A stretch of 64,000 bases of DNA from an uncultured Eggerthellaceae bacterium (lineage in GTDB: Bacteria; Actinomycetota; Coriobacteriia; Coriobacteriales; Eggerthellaceae), in the NCBI GenBank assembly GCA_910588205.1, contig CAJUQK010000007.1, positions 13,717 to 77,716 on the forward strand, given 5' to 3'. Position 1 is the stretch's first letter. Each line of letters opens with the position of its first letter. A program made the translations under genes and the position numbers. Below are positions 43,038 to 52,232 of this stretch, in pieces. Below the pieces are notes generated by a model. That model was not told the DNA's origin and ran no database searches. It saw only the letters and a list, made by a program, of their open reading frames with translations.

Positions 43038-43118
43038 ACCGGGTTGATGGATCGATCATGATCGATCCCTACAGAAACGACACTGCCCGCGTAGGGGCCG
43101 ATCTAGATCGGCCCCTAC
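43038..43118. repeat. Palindromic repeat pair (GTAGGGG-GATC type), copy 2
   Basis: A GATC-rich hairpin ending in CCCTAC (43042-43066) is followed by a perfect 28-bp palindrome at 43091-43118, whose left half is GTAGGGGCCGATCT. The arrangement and spacing match the pair at 4392-4467, nearly 39 kb away. It lies between convergent genes, as dispersed palindromic elements usually do. Confidence 0.6.
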
Positions 43119-43140
43119 GGTACATGCGAGATACGGCCCG

Positions 43141-44376
43141 CTAACACTCCAATTCGTCAGCTAACTGTTTCAAGAACAGCCCTACATCAGTGATGATGCC
43201 GATGGTCTGGAAGCTGCCCCTATCGGAGAGCTTCGTGACCACCGCCGGATTGATATCCACGCAGACCGTGGTCACTGATGCAGGCAACAGGTTCCCCGTA
43301 GCAATAGAATGCAGCATAGTGGACATCATGATGCAGGCTCCGGCCCGCTGGCACCATAGGCGCATCTCCTCCTGAGCACGCATGACATCGGTGATGACAT
43401 CCGGCAACGGACCATCATCGCGGATGGAGCCCGCCAGCACATAGGGTGTATCCGTCTCAACCAGAGCATGCATGAGGCCTGAGGCGAGCACCCCTTGCTC
43501 CACGGCTTCCTTGATGCCTCCACAGGCGCGAATCTGGTTGATGGCCCGAAGATGGTGCTCATGCCCAGCAGGCACCGGGATGCCCGTTGACATGTCTATC
43601 CCCAAGGACGTACCGTAGAGCGCCGTCTCGATATCATGGGTAGCCACGGCATTGCCCCCGAAGAGCACGCTCACATAGCCTTCGCGCACCAATCGCTCAA
43701 GATGCACCGAGGCACCAGTGTGGATGACAGCAGGCCCCGCTACCACAACAACAGCCTGCCCGCTCTGACGCACTTCTTTGAGCAGGTTCGCCACTTGGCG
43801 GATGATCTGGGCCTTGGGCTTCTCGCTGGATGCCGTGGAGTTCATGAACTCGAACTCCTCCCGTTCCCGCTCGCGTTCCTGCAGGGTGACCCGCACACCT
43901 GCATCCCCCACCACAATAGGGTCCCCTTTGCGCACCTGGGAGATGGGCACACCCCAGGCCCGATGGGCTTCCGCATCGATACAGACACCCAAGTCCATCT
44001 CGGTGCCCCACACCGGATACCACTGTCCGTCCATCCGCACGAGAGTATCTAGGTTAGTGGTTGCATAGAATCCCTCTGGGAAGACACCGTCAGCCGGAGC
44101 TGGAGCTGTATGCACGTTCTCAGGGTGCGAAGTCATCACACCTAAGCGCAGCAGCATGCGCAGAAGCTCGGTCAGATGCTCTGCATCCCGGCCGAAGACG
44201 CGCATCCGCATGGTGGAAGGATTCTCATTGCCTCGCCCGATAGAGAAGGAGAGCACCTCGAAGGCACCGTCCAATTCCACGATCCCACCCATGATGCGCG
44301 AGAGGATGTTCGAGTCGACCAGGTGGCCTTCGGCCTCGATATCCTCATATACGTTGTGATCACGAATCTCATCCAT
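43141..44376 (-). CDS. LOR/SDH-domain protein (TIGR00300 family; possible ornithine cyclodeaminase)
   Basis: A 411-residue protein matching the TIGR00300 'LOR/SDH' family. An N-terminal ~100-residue domain (SFSIGRGNENPSTMRMRVFG) precedes an adapter, then a Rossmann-like C-terminal half with VVVVAGPAVIHTG, LFGGNAVATHDIE and VDINPAVVTKLSDRG. Archaeal members and the C-terminal part of cyanobacterial AgrE/ArgZ have been assigned ornithine cyclodeaminase activity, giving proline. That role here is an inference; the family is broad. It is divergent from brnQ with no obvious operon partner. Confidence 0.7.
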   Translation of the reverse strand: MDEIRDHNVYEDIEAEGHLVDSNILSRIMGGIVELDGAFEVLSFSIGRGNENPSTMRMRVFGRDAEHLTELLRMLLRLGVMTSHPENVHTAPAPADGVFPEGFYATTNLDTLVRMDGQWYPVWGTEMDLGVCIDAEAHRAWGVPISQVRKGDPIVVGDAGVRVTLQEREREREEFEFMNSTASSEKPKAQIIRQVANLLKEVRQSGQAVVVVAGPAVIHTGASVHLERLVREGYVSVLFGGNAVATHDIETALYGTSLGIDMSTGIPVPAGHEHHLRAINQIRACGGIKEAVEQGVLASGLMHALVETDTPYVLAGSIRDDGPLPDVITDVMRAQEEMRLWCQRAGACIMMSTMLHSIATGNLLPASVTTVCVDINPAVVTKLSDRGSFQTIGIITDVGLFLKQLADELEC

Positions 44377-44597
44377 TGGTGTGCACCTTGCCCTGTCTTC
44401 TCGGTGTATGTCATCTCAGTATCCCATGGCTTCCTGGACCAGAGCGGAGAAGCGAGGGCAACGTATAGGAACCTTCCGCGAAGAGCGACAGCTTGGAATC
44501 GGATCAGTCACTTTTGGGTTATATCCTCATCCCCCTTGTCGTGAAGACCCATAATGGCGAAGGAGGGCAAGTGAACAGCAGGAAGAGGGGGGCGTCC

Positions 44598-45866
44598 ATG
44601 AAGAAGGAGACCATCGCCACCGGCTTGGCTCTCTTCGCCATGTTCTTCGGAGCAGGGAACCTGATCTTCCCGCCCTACTTGGGCATGGAGAGCGGGGATC
44701 TGTGGCCGTTGGGTCTGGCAGCCTTCGTGCTGATTGATGTGGTATTGGCCTGTCTTGGCATCTACGCGCTCAATGCTGCCGGAGGTGGAGAGGTTGCCTT
44801 CGAGCGCACCATAGGCAAGGTACCGGCTCTCGTCCTCAATACGGCGGCCATCCTCTGCACGGGCCTGCTCATCGCCATGCCTCGCACAGCGGCCACCACC
44901 TTCGAGATGGCTATTGAACCCAACTTCCAGGGGTCCGTTGATCTTCTTCCCTTCTCGCTGGTCTTCTTCGCTGTCGTGCTGGGCCTGACCATACGGGAAT
45001 CCAAGCTGGTGGATATCATCGGAAAGCTGCTCACCCCTTTGCTGGTACTGGGCATCGTGACGCTCATCATCACCGGGATCGTACACCCTCTAGGACCTGT
45101 AGGAGAGCCCCATTCCAGCCACGTCATCCAAGATGGCACCCTGGCAGGCTATCAGGCCATGGATATCATTTGCGTCATAGGCTACTCCATCATCTTGAAA
45201 GATTCCCTGCGCTCTGAGGGGATAGATGACCGCAAGCGCGGACTGCGCCTGATAGCCGTAGCCTCTCTCATAGCCGGAGTGCTGCTGACCCTCATCTACG
45301 GTGGCTTGACCTATCTGGGAGCCACCACGGGTCTCACCTTCGGACCCCAGCTCAACCAGGCCGAGCTCATCGTAACCATCACCTATCAGCTCATGGGGCA
45401 GACGGGTACCATCATCCTAGGGGTCGTGGTGGCTCTGGCCTGCCTGACCACGGCCATCGGGCTCATCGGAGCCACCGCCGCCTACTTCGAGCATATCACC
45501 GCAGGCCGTCTCACCTACCGCATGGGGGTCATCATCTGTACTCTAGCAGGCGTACTCATCTGCAACTTGGGGCTGGATATCATCATCAGTGCAGCCAGCC
45601 CGCTGCTCTCGCTGGTGTGTCCGCCCTTCATGACCACCTTGGTGCTCATCCTCTTCCGCAAGCAGATCCCCTCGAAGCTCATCTACCAAGGAGCAGCTCT
45701 GGGAGCTTTCTTGGCAAGCCTCTTCTTGACTGCCCAAGCCACTTTCGGCCTGCTGCCCTGGGTGGAGATGCTCCCGCTGTTCAGCTACGGCTTTGCGTGG
45801 CTTCCCTTCGCTGCGATCGGAGGGGTCATAGGGGCTCTTCTGGCCAAGCTATGGAAGCGGGTGTGA
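44598..45866 (+). CDS. brnQ: BrnQ branched-chain amino acid transporter
   Basis: A 422-residue carrier of the LIVCS family that imports leucine, isoleucine and valine with a cation. The N-terminal signature ALFAMFFGAGNLIFPPYLG is diagnostic, and about 12 hydrophobic segments follow. The ATG at 44598 has GAGGGGGG upstream; the longer open frame back to 44493 lacks support. It is followed by pckA 69 bp downstream. Confidence 0.92.
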   Translation: MKKETIATGLALFAMFFGAGNLIFPPYLGMESGDLWPLGLAAFVLIDVVLACLGIYALNAAGGGEVAFERTIGKVPALVLNTAAILCTGLLIAMPRTAATTFEMAIEPNFQGSVDLLPFSLVFFAVVLGLTIRESKLVDIIGKLLTPLLVLGIVTLIITGIVHPLGPVGEPHSSHVIQDGTLAGYQAMDIICVIGYSIILKDSLRSEGIDDRKRGLRLIAVASLIAGVLLTLIYGGLTYLGATTGLTFGPQLNQAELIVTITYQLMGQTGTIILGVVVALACLTTAIGLIGATAAYFEHITAGRLTYRMGVIICTLAGVLICNLGLDIIISAASPLLSLVCPPFMTTLVLILFRKQIPSKLIYQGAALGAFLASLFLTAQATFGLLPWVEMLPLFSYGFAWLPFAAIGGVIGALLAKLWKRV

Positions 45867-45935
45867 TCCACCGCCCTCCCTGTCGTTTTTGAGGTACCAT
45901 GCTCAATGCGATGACCCTCGACCATTGGTGGGACC

Positions 45936-47447
45936 ATGGATTGCACTGTGAACCTCTCAACTCCAAAGCTGATCGAACTCTCCTTGGAACGAGGTGAGGG
46001 GAAGCTCTCGAACACCGGCTCCTTATCTGTTTTCACGGGAGCGCGAACGGGCCGGTCCGCGAAGGATAAGGCCATCGTGCACAATAGCGCCACTGAGGAT
46101 ACCGTGGCCTGGGGAGATGTGAACCGTCCCGTCTCCCAGAATACCTTCGATTCCCTCTTCTCTCGTCTGGAACGCTATCTGGAGGAGCAGAAGCCCTATG
46201 TCTTCGAAGGCTATGCAGGCGTTCGCCCCGAGCACGCCAAGGACTTCCGCATCGTCTGCGAACTGGCCAGTCAGGCCCTCTTCATCTCCCAGCTGCTCCA
46301 TCAAGGGAACATCCTGGAAGATAAACCCTTCCAGATCCTGGTAGCTCCCGGATTCTCTTGCGAACCTGAGCGGGATGGCACCCGAAGCGATGCTGCCATC
46401 ATGATCGACTACCTCAACCGTCGCGCCCTCATCGCCGGTACGCGCTATGCCGGAGAGATCAAGAAGACGGTCTTCTCCATCATGAACTTCCTCCTGCCCG
46501 CCGAAGGCGTCCTGCCCATGCACTGCTCAGCGAACATGGCTCGAGACGGGCGCACGGCGGTGTTCTTCGGGCTTTCCGGTACAGGGAAGACCACCCTCTC
46601 TGCCGACCCCGCACGCCTGCTCATCGGGGATGACGAGCATGGTTGGGCTGATGATGGGGTATTCAACTTCGAAGCGGGCTGCTATGCGAAGTGCATAGAC
46701 CTCGATCCCACCCGCGAACCAGAGATCTACCAGGCCATTCGCTTCGGAGCCATGACAGAGAATGTGGTGCTGGATCCGAAGAGCCGTGCTTTGTACTTCG
46801 CCGATGATTCCATCACTGAGAACACCCGGGCCGCTTACCCGGTAGGCCATATCAGCAACACGGAGCCATCGGGCAAGGGCCGCGTTCCCTCCACCGTCAT
46901 CTTCCTCACTGCTGATGCCTTCGGAGTGCTGCCGCCCATATCCCGGCTCAATCTCCAGCAGGCCATGTACTATTTCCTTTCGGGCTACACCTCCAAGGTA
47001 GCAGGTACGGAAGTAGGCGTCACTGAACCGGAGCCCACGTTCTCCACCTGCTTCGGAGAGCCCTTCTTACCCTTGCAGCCACAGGTCTATGCGCGCATGC
47101 TCAAAGAGAAGGTAGACCAGGCAGGCTCAGAGGTGTTCTTAGTGAACACGGGTTGGAACGGCCGAGGCGAGCGCATGCCCCTCTCCCAGACCCGGGCCAT
47201 GGTGAACGCTGCTCTCTCAGGGGAGCTGGCAGAAGCAGACTTCCGGACAGATCCTCTCTTCGGATTCCAGGTGCCCTTGAGCTGCCCAGGTTGTCCGGCC
47301 GATATCCTGGACCCGCGCACATCCTGGGAGGACGATAACACCTACGATACTCAAGCACGCAAGCTGGCCGCCATGTTCCAGGAGAACTTCGCTGTCAAAT
47401 ATGGTTTCGTCTCAACAGATATAGCGGAAGCAGGCCCGCAACTCTAA
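45936..47447 (+). CDS. pckA: Phosphoenolpyruvate carboxykinase (ATP)
   Basis: A 503-residue ATP-type PEP carboxykinase interconverting oxaloacetate and PEP. Diagnostic pieces are TGARTGRSAKDK, the phosphate loop GLSGTGKTTLS, the metal-binding IGDDEHGW and FNFEAGCYAK. It is slightly shorter than E. coli PckA (540). In anaerobes lacking a full TCA cycle it often runs toward oxaloacetate, making ATP. The ribosome site is weak (GGTGGG close to the ATG). The 3' end overlaps the convergent LOG-family gene by four bases. Confidence 0.93.
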   Translation: MDCTVNLSTPKLIELSLERGEGKLSNTGSLSVFTGARTGRSAKDKAIVHNSATEDTVAWGDVNRPVSQNTFDSLFSRLERYLEEQKPYVFEGYAGVRPEHAKDFRIVCELASQALFISQLLHQGNILEDKPFQILVAPGFSCEPERDGTRSDAAIMIDYLNRRALIAGTRYAGEIKKTVFSIMNFLLPAEGVLPMHCSANMARDGRTAVFFGLSGTGKTTLSADPARLLIGDDEHGWADDGVFNFEAGCYAKCIDLDPTREPEIYQAIRFGAMTENVVLDPKSRALYFADDSITENTRAAYPVGHISNTEPSGKGRVPSTVIFLTADAFGVLPPISRLNLQQAMYYFLSGYTSKVAGTEVGVTEPEPTFSTCFGEPFLPLQPQVYARMLKEKVDQAGSEVFLVNTGWNGRGERMPLSQTRAMVNAALSGELAEADFRTDPLFGFQVPLSCPGCPADILDPRTSWEDDNTYDTQARKLAAMFQENFAVKYGFVSTDIAEAGPQL

Positions 47448-48046
47448 CCCATGGGCAGGTTGGCTTCCGGGACCACAGGAGCGGAAGCCTCGGATGCGGG
47501 ATGGTAAGCCCGCTCAGATAAGAGCGCTATGAGCTCATCAGTGGTCTGGGCGAAGACAAAGGCTGCTTCCACCTGTTCCTCTTCGATGAATTGCGCCTCC
47601 ACCATGCGCTTGAGCAACTCCTTGAGACCGGTGTAGAAACCATCCAGGTCAAGGAAGTAGCACGGACCTGGAGTCATCTGCAAGCGGATACGGCTCATGA
47701 TCTCCGATATCTCCTCTAAGGTGCCCACGCCGCCAGGAAGGGCCACGAAGACATCGGCCAGCTGGATCATGAGGGCCTTGCGCTCCTCCATGGTCTGCAC
47801 CACATGAAGGCGCGTGAGGTCATGCTGAGCCACTCCGGCATCGATGAAGAACTGAGGTTCCACCCCACAGGCTTCGCCCCCCGCCTCCAAGCACGCAGCG
47901 GATACCTCGCCCATGAGCCCGATAGAGCTGCCCCCATAGATCAGGCCGTGGCCGCTCTCCCCTATCCAAGCGCCCAGCTGACGAGCAGCCTCCTTCAAGG
48001 GTGCCAGTGCCAACGGGCTTGACCCGCAATAGACCGCGATATTCAT
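47444..48046 (-). CDS. LOG-family protein (cytokinin riboside 5'-monophosphate phosphoribohydrolase-like)
   Basis: A 200-residue Rossmann-fold protein of the LOG/'lysine decarboxylase-like' family. The signature PGGVGTLEE is present, as are the N-terminal IAVYCGSSP and GLIYGGSSIGLMG. Characterised members cleave ribose-5-phosphate from nucleotide monophosphates. It starts 22 bp after the acetate kinase gene and may be co-transcribed with it. The physiological substrate is unknown. Confidence 0.88.
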   Translation of the reverse strand: MNIAVYCGSSPLALAPLKEAARQLGAWIGESGHGLIYGGSSIGLMGEVSAACLEAGGEACGVEPQFFIDAGVAQHDLTRLHVVQTMEERKALMIQLADVFVALPGGVGTLEEISEIMSRIRLQMTPGPCYFLDLDGFYTGLKELLKRMVEAQFIEEEQVEAAFVFAQTTDELIALLSERAYHPASEASAPVVPEANLPMG

Positions 48047-48068
48047 ATCCTCAGATCTCCTTTGAAGC

Positions 48069-49286
48069 TCACGAGGTCATCTGACTGACCAGATTGTCCG
48101 TCTCCCGGGCGATGCGCATCTCCTCATCAGTGGTCACCACGCAGATCTTGATGGGACTATCATCAATGGAGATGATGCGGTTCACGCCGATCTGGCCGAT
48201 GACGTCATTGCGCTCCTTGTCCAAGATCATGCCCATATGGGCCAATCCGGCGAAGATGCGCTCACGCAGCTCTGCGGAGTTCTCTCCAATGCCCGCCGTC
48301 ATCACCACGGCATCGGTCCGCGTCATAGCCGCATAGAAGCCGCCGATAGCCTTTTGGATGCGATAGACGTACATGTCTATCGCCAGTTCTGCCTGCTGAT
48401 TCCCCTCATCTACAGCATCGAGCACATCGCGCATGTCGCTGGACACCCCCGATACCCCCAAGATGCCGCTCTTGCGATTGAGGATGGTGTCCATCTCGTC
48501 GAAGCTGATACCCTCTCGGCGCATGATGTAGGTGATGATGGCTGGGTCTATGGAACCGGACCGGGTACCCATCATGAGCCCTTCCAGGGGCGTGAAGCCC
48601 ATGGTGGTATCGATGGATTTCCCATGGTTCACCGCGGTGATGGAGCCGCCATTGCCCAGATGACAGGTGATGAGCCCTAGGTCACGCAAAGGGCGCCCCA
48701 AAAGATTCGCTGCCTGCTGGGCTGCATAGCGATGGCTCGTGCCGTGAGCTCCATAGCGACGGATACGGTAGTGGTCGTAGTACTCCATGGGGAGCGGGTA
48801 CATATAGGCCTTCGCGGGCATGGTGGTATGGAAGGCGGTATCGAACACAGCCACCTGGGGCGTGTTCGGCATCATCTGGCGCATCATATCTATGCAGGCG
48901 TCCGCAGGAGGGTTATGGAGCGGTGCGAGCTCTTCGCAAAGAGTCAGCTTCTCCCGGGCACCATCATCTATGAGAGCCGCCTTGCTGAAATATTCGCCGC
49001 CTGCCACCACCCGGTTGCCGATGGCATCTATCTGCTCCAGGCCGCTGATGGGGCTCTCTGGATCATCTACAAGGATGTCAAGGAGCCTCCGCAAGCATTC
49101 TGGGACGCTCAGACCCGCAACACTGTAAGTAGTCTTATGGAACTCCGGCGTGAAGGATACGTTCATATAAGCATCCGGCGTTCCCACCTTCTCAGCCAAG
49201 CAGCGCATGAGCGACACCTTGCCATCGGTCTCGATGAGCTGGCATTTCAGACTTGAGCTGCCTGCATTCACCACCAATACGCGCAT
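48069..49286 (-). CDS. ackA: Acetate kinase
   Basis: A 405-residue acetate kinase (acetyl phosphate + ADP to acetate + ATP). Family hallmarks include the N-terminal VLVVNAGSSSLK, VFDTAFHTTMP, the HGTSHRY segment, HLGNGGSI and GFTPLEGLMMGTRSG. The ATG has GGAGG upstream. No phosphotransacetylase is adjacent in the window. It lies 13 bp downstream of gpsA, at the end of the housekeeping run. Confidence 0.96.
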   Translation of the reverse strand: MRVLVVNAGSSSLKCQLIETDGKVSLMRCLAEKVGTPDAYMNVSFTPEFHKTTYSVAGLSVPECLRRLLDILVDDPESPISGLEQIDAIGNRVVAGGEYFSKAALIDDGAREKLTLCEELAPLHNPPADACIDMMRQMMPNTPQVAVFDTAFHTTMPAKAYMYPLPMEYYDHYRIRRYGAHGTSHRYAAQQAANLLGRPLRDLGLITCHLGNGGSITAVNHGKSIDTTMGFTPLEGLMMGTRSGSIDPAIITYIMRREGISFDEMDTILNRKSGILGVSGVSSDMRDVLDAVDEGNQQAELAIDMYVYRIQKAIGGFYAAMTRTDAVVMTAGIGENSAELRERIFAGLAHMGMILDKERNDVIGQIGVNRIISIDDSPIKICVVTTDEEMRIARETDNLVSQMTS

Positions 49287-49299
49287 GGGTGCCTCCTCT

Positions 49300-50295
49300 T
49301 TAGAATTCCGCCCTAAGCGGGCGCTCCAGCAACGTGCGAGCTACCAGCGCAGGATCAGCCCCCTGCCAGACCACCTGACGGACCGCATCGGTCAGGGGTA
49401 GTTCCACCCCGTACCGTTCGCTCAACACCTCGAGCGTCTTGCAGGCGATGGCTCCTTCCACCACCATGTGGGTATCCCGTTCAAAATCCTCCAGGGTCTT
49501 CCCGCAGGCGATGTAATCCTCGCCGAAGCGCCGGTTACGCGAATGGCGTGAAGTGCAGGTGACCACCATGTCCCCACAGCCCGCCAAACCCAGGCAGGTG
49601 ATAGCCTCGCCTCCACACTGCTCTACCATGCGGCTCATCTCAGCCAGACCGCGAGTGATGAGCATAGCTGCGGTATCATCCCCCATCCCCAGCCCATAGG
49701 CGATGCCCACCGCTATGGCGATGACGTTCTTGAATGCCCCGCAAAGCTCCACCCCTACGACGTCCTCTGAGGTATAGGTGCGGAAGTAGTCGGTAGCGAA
49801 GAGGCTCCGAAAGAAGAGGGCCGTACCTGCCGAGGTAGCCGCGCTGACAGCCCCCGACGGAACCCGATGGATCACCTCTTCGGCGTGGGTGGGACCGGAG
49901 AGCACCCCGATCCTGATTGGATTTCCCAGCTCTTCAGCAAATACCTCTGCCGGAAGAGCCCCTGTTCCCGCCTCCACCCCTTTCGAGCAGATGACCACGG
50001 GAAGCTCTGCGGGTAAGAGGCCCTGCAGGCTGACGGCGGTAGATCGCAGGTACGCAGAAGGCGTTACCACGACACAGGCCTCGGCCCCTGCAAGGGCCTC
50101 GGCCATAGAGGTAGTGGCAGTGACCTGCGGAGAGAGGATAGCGTCCTTCAGGTAATCCGGGTTGCGGTGCTTGCGGTTGATCCCTTCCGCCACGCTCTCA
50201 CGCCTCACGACAAGGGATGCCTCTGAGCCCGCATCCGCCAACACCTGGGAGAGCGCCGTCCCCCAAGAACCCGAACCGATGACGCAGACCTTCAT
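49300..50295 (-). CDS. gpsA: Glycerol-3-phosphate dehydrogenase [NAD(P)+]
   Basis: A 331-residue enzyme making sn-glycerol 3-phosphate for phospholipids. The NAD-binding motif GSGSWGTALS is at the very start, and GAFKNVIAIAVGIAYGLGMGDD contains the catalytic lysine. I chose the ATG at 50295 (AAAGGAG upstream); the open frame extends 115 codons further, but that part lies inside plsY and is not protein-like. ATG and the plsY stop overlap by four bases. Confidence 0.95.
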   Translation of the reverse strand: MKVCVIGSGSWGTALSQVLADAGSEASLVVRRESVAEGINRKHRNPDYLKDAILSPQVTATTSMAEALAGAEACVVVTPSAYLRSTAVSLQGLLPAELPVVICSKGVEAGTGALPAEVFAEELGNPIRIGVLSGPTHAEEVIHRVPSGAVSAATSAGTALFFRSLFATDYFRTYTSEDVVGVELCGAFKNVIAIAVGIAYGLGMGDDTAAMLITRGLAEMSRMVEQCGGEAITCLGLAGCGDMVVTCTSRHSRNRRFGEDYIACGKTLEDFERDTHMVVEGAIACKTLEVLSERYGVELPLTDAVRQVVWQGADPALVARTLLERPLRAEF

Positions 50296-50912
50296 GAACG
50301 CTCCTTTGCCTTGGAGCCCAGCTTGCTCTCCGTCCCCCGTCTGAGGCGACGTAGGTTCGAGCGATGGGCCCAGATGACCGTGAGAGCCGCCAGCGCGATG
50401 ATACCCACCGTAGTCCACTGTCCCCAGAAGAGGTACAGAGCGATGAAGGGGCAGGCAACGGCAGCCGTCACCGAACCAGCGGAAACATAGCGCGAAAGCG
50501 CCACGATGAGCGCGAAGAGGGCTATCTCGATCAAAGCCCAGAGGGGCCCGTAGAGGAAGAACAGGTATCCCACTGCCACCGATATGCCCTTGCCCCCACG
50601 GAACTTGAGCCACGGGCTGAAGATGTGACCCCAAATGCAACCAAGGAAGCCCAAGGCCAAAGCCACGCTCCCTTCGGTGAAGAGGGTGACCAGAAACCCC
50701 GCTAGAAGACCCTTGCCAAGATCAAGCAGGAAGACAGCAGCACCCCCTGCTTTGCCCATGGTGCGCAGGGCATTGGTGGCGCCGATGTTCCCGGATCCCT
50801 CATCGCGGATGTCCTTATGGAAGCCTATCCGAGAGACGATGACCCCCCAGGGGATAGAGCCCAGAAGGAACGTGCCCACGAACAAGAGGGCCCAGATGAG
50901 TGGCTGATCCAT
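50292..50912 (-). CDS. plsY: Acyl-phosphate:glycerol-3-phosphate acyltransferase PlsY
   Basis: A 206-residue membrane enzyme of the PlsY type. Conserved motifs are GSIPWG, GSGNIGATNALRT, the LDLGKG stretch and FRGGKG. It acylates the glycerol 3-phosphate supplied by GpsA, whose gene overlaps it by four bases. It follows der by three bases. Confidence 0.95.
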   Translation of the reverse strand: MDQPLIWALLFVGTFLLGSIPWGVIVSRIGFHKDIRDEGSGNIGATNALRTMGKAGGAAVFLLDLGKGLLAGFLVTLFTEGSVALALGFLGCIWGHIFSPWLKFRGGKGISVAVGYLFFLYGPLWALIEIALFALIVALSRYVSAGSVTAAVACPFIALYLFWGQWTTVGIIALAALTVIWAHRSNLRRLRRGTESKLGSKAKERS

Positions 50913-50915
50913 GGG

Positions 50916-52232
50916 CTAGTCCTTCTTCTTGAACTTGAAGCGCACAGGCGTGCCCGTCAGATCGAAGGCTTTGCGCAGGCGGTTCTCCAAGAAACGCTCG
51001 TAATTATCCGTTACCACATCAGGGCGGTTGCAGAAGAATGTGAGCTGCGGTGGGCACGTACCTGTTTGGGTGACGTACTTGATGCGCAGGACCGTCTTTC
51101 CCTTGGTCACCGTATGGCCCGTCTCTTGGATCTCTGCCAACCAACGGTTGAGGCGTCCGGTGGGAAGCGCGCTCGAGAAGCCTTCGTAGGCTTGGTCTAT
51201 GGCTTTCCAGACCCGCTCCACCCCCTTACCAGTGAGGGCTGATATGGCGATGACCGGCGCATAGCTTACGAAGACCAGCTCATCCTCCAGGTCGAAGCGC
51301 ACCTTCTCCTTGGCTTCTGCCCCTTCGACGATATCCCACTTGTTCAGCACGATGACCAAGGCGCAACCACGCTCAGCGGCATAGTTGGCAACCCGCTGAT
51401 CCTCATTGGTGACGCCCAGCGTCCCGTCGATCACCAGCACCGCTACATCAGCGCGATCTATAGCACGCAACGCACGCACGAAACCGTAGTACTCCACAGA
51501 TTCGGTTATCTTGCTCTTCTGGCGCAGCCCAGCCGTATCGACGATGCGGAAGAGCTCCCCTTCATGCTCCACCAAGGTATCCACTGCATCCCGGGTGGTA
51601 CCAGCCACCGGGCTCACGATGGAGCGCTCGCCCTTGGTCATCTTATTGGTGAGCGATGATTTCCCTGCATTCGGCCGACCGATGATGGCGATGTTGACCG
51701 CAGGCTCTTCGGGTTCCTGATCATCCAGGCCTGAGGCCCGAATAGCCTCCACCACCGCATCCAGCAGATCCCCTGTGCCATGACCGTGGACCGAGGAGAT
51801 CGGCCACGGTTCCCCCAGTCCCAACTGGTAGTATTCCCAGAGATCCCCTTCAGCATCAGGGTTGTCCAGCTTGTTCACCAGCAGGAACACGGGCTTCCCC
51901 GTGCGCTTCAGGATGCGCGCCACCTCTTCATCGTCTGCTTGCATGCCCGTGCGCCCATCCACCATGAATAGGATGATGTCCGCCTGGTCCTTCGCCTCGT
52001 AGGCCTGAGAGCGGATGGAGATCTGAAAGTCATCGTCGGTACCCACCTCTATGCCGCCGGTATCTACCAGCATGAAATCCACACCGTTCCAATCGGCCTC
52101 ATGGTAGCTACGGTCTCGGGTGACACCGCGCATCTCATGGACGATGGCATCGTTGGTCTGGGCTATCTTGTTCACGAAGGTGGATTTGCCCACATTAGGG
52201 CGACCCACCACTGCGATCATCGGCAATGCCAT
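50916..52232 (-). CDS. der: Ribosome assembly GTPase Der (EngA)
   Basis: A 438-residue double GTPase. The first G domain has GRPNVGKST and DTGG; the second has GRPNAGKSS, DTAGLRQKS and NKWD. A KH-like C-terminal domain ends FKFKKKD. It is needed for 50S subunit maturation. Its start overlaps the end of the DUF512 gene by 16 bp, indicating coupling. Confidence 0.96.
   Translation of the reverse strand: MALPMIAVVGRPNVGKSTFVNKIAQTNDAIVHEMRGVTRDRSYHEADWNGVDFMLVDTGGIEVGTDDDFQISIRSQAYEAKDQADIILFMVDGRTGMQADDEEVARILKRTGKPVFLLVNKLDNPDAEGDLWEYYQLGLGEPWPISSVHGHGTGDLLDAVVEAIRASGLDDQEPEEPAVNIAIIGRPNAGKSSLTNKMTKGERSIVSPVAGTTRDAVDTLVEHEGELFRIVDTAGLRQKSKITESVEYYGFVRALRAIDRADVAVLVIDGTLGVTNEDQRVANYAAERGCALVIVLNKWDIVEGAEAKEKVRFDLEDELVFVSYAPVIAISALTGKGVERVWKAIDQAYEGFSSALPTGRLNRWLAEIQETGHTVTKGKTVLRIKYVTQTGTCPPQLTFFCNRPDVVTDNYERFLENRLRKAFDLTGTPVRFKFKKKD

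Noticed and set aside
50296..50640. A 115-residue N-terminal extension of GpsA
   Set aside because: It lies inside plsY in another frame, is not protein-like, and the NAD motif begins right after the ATG at 50295 with a good ribosome site.
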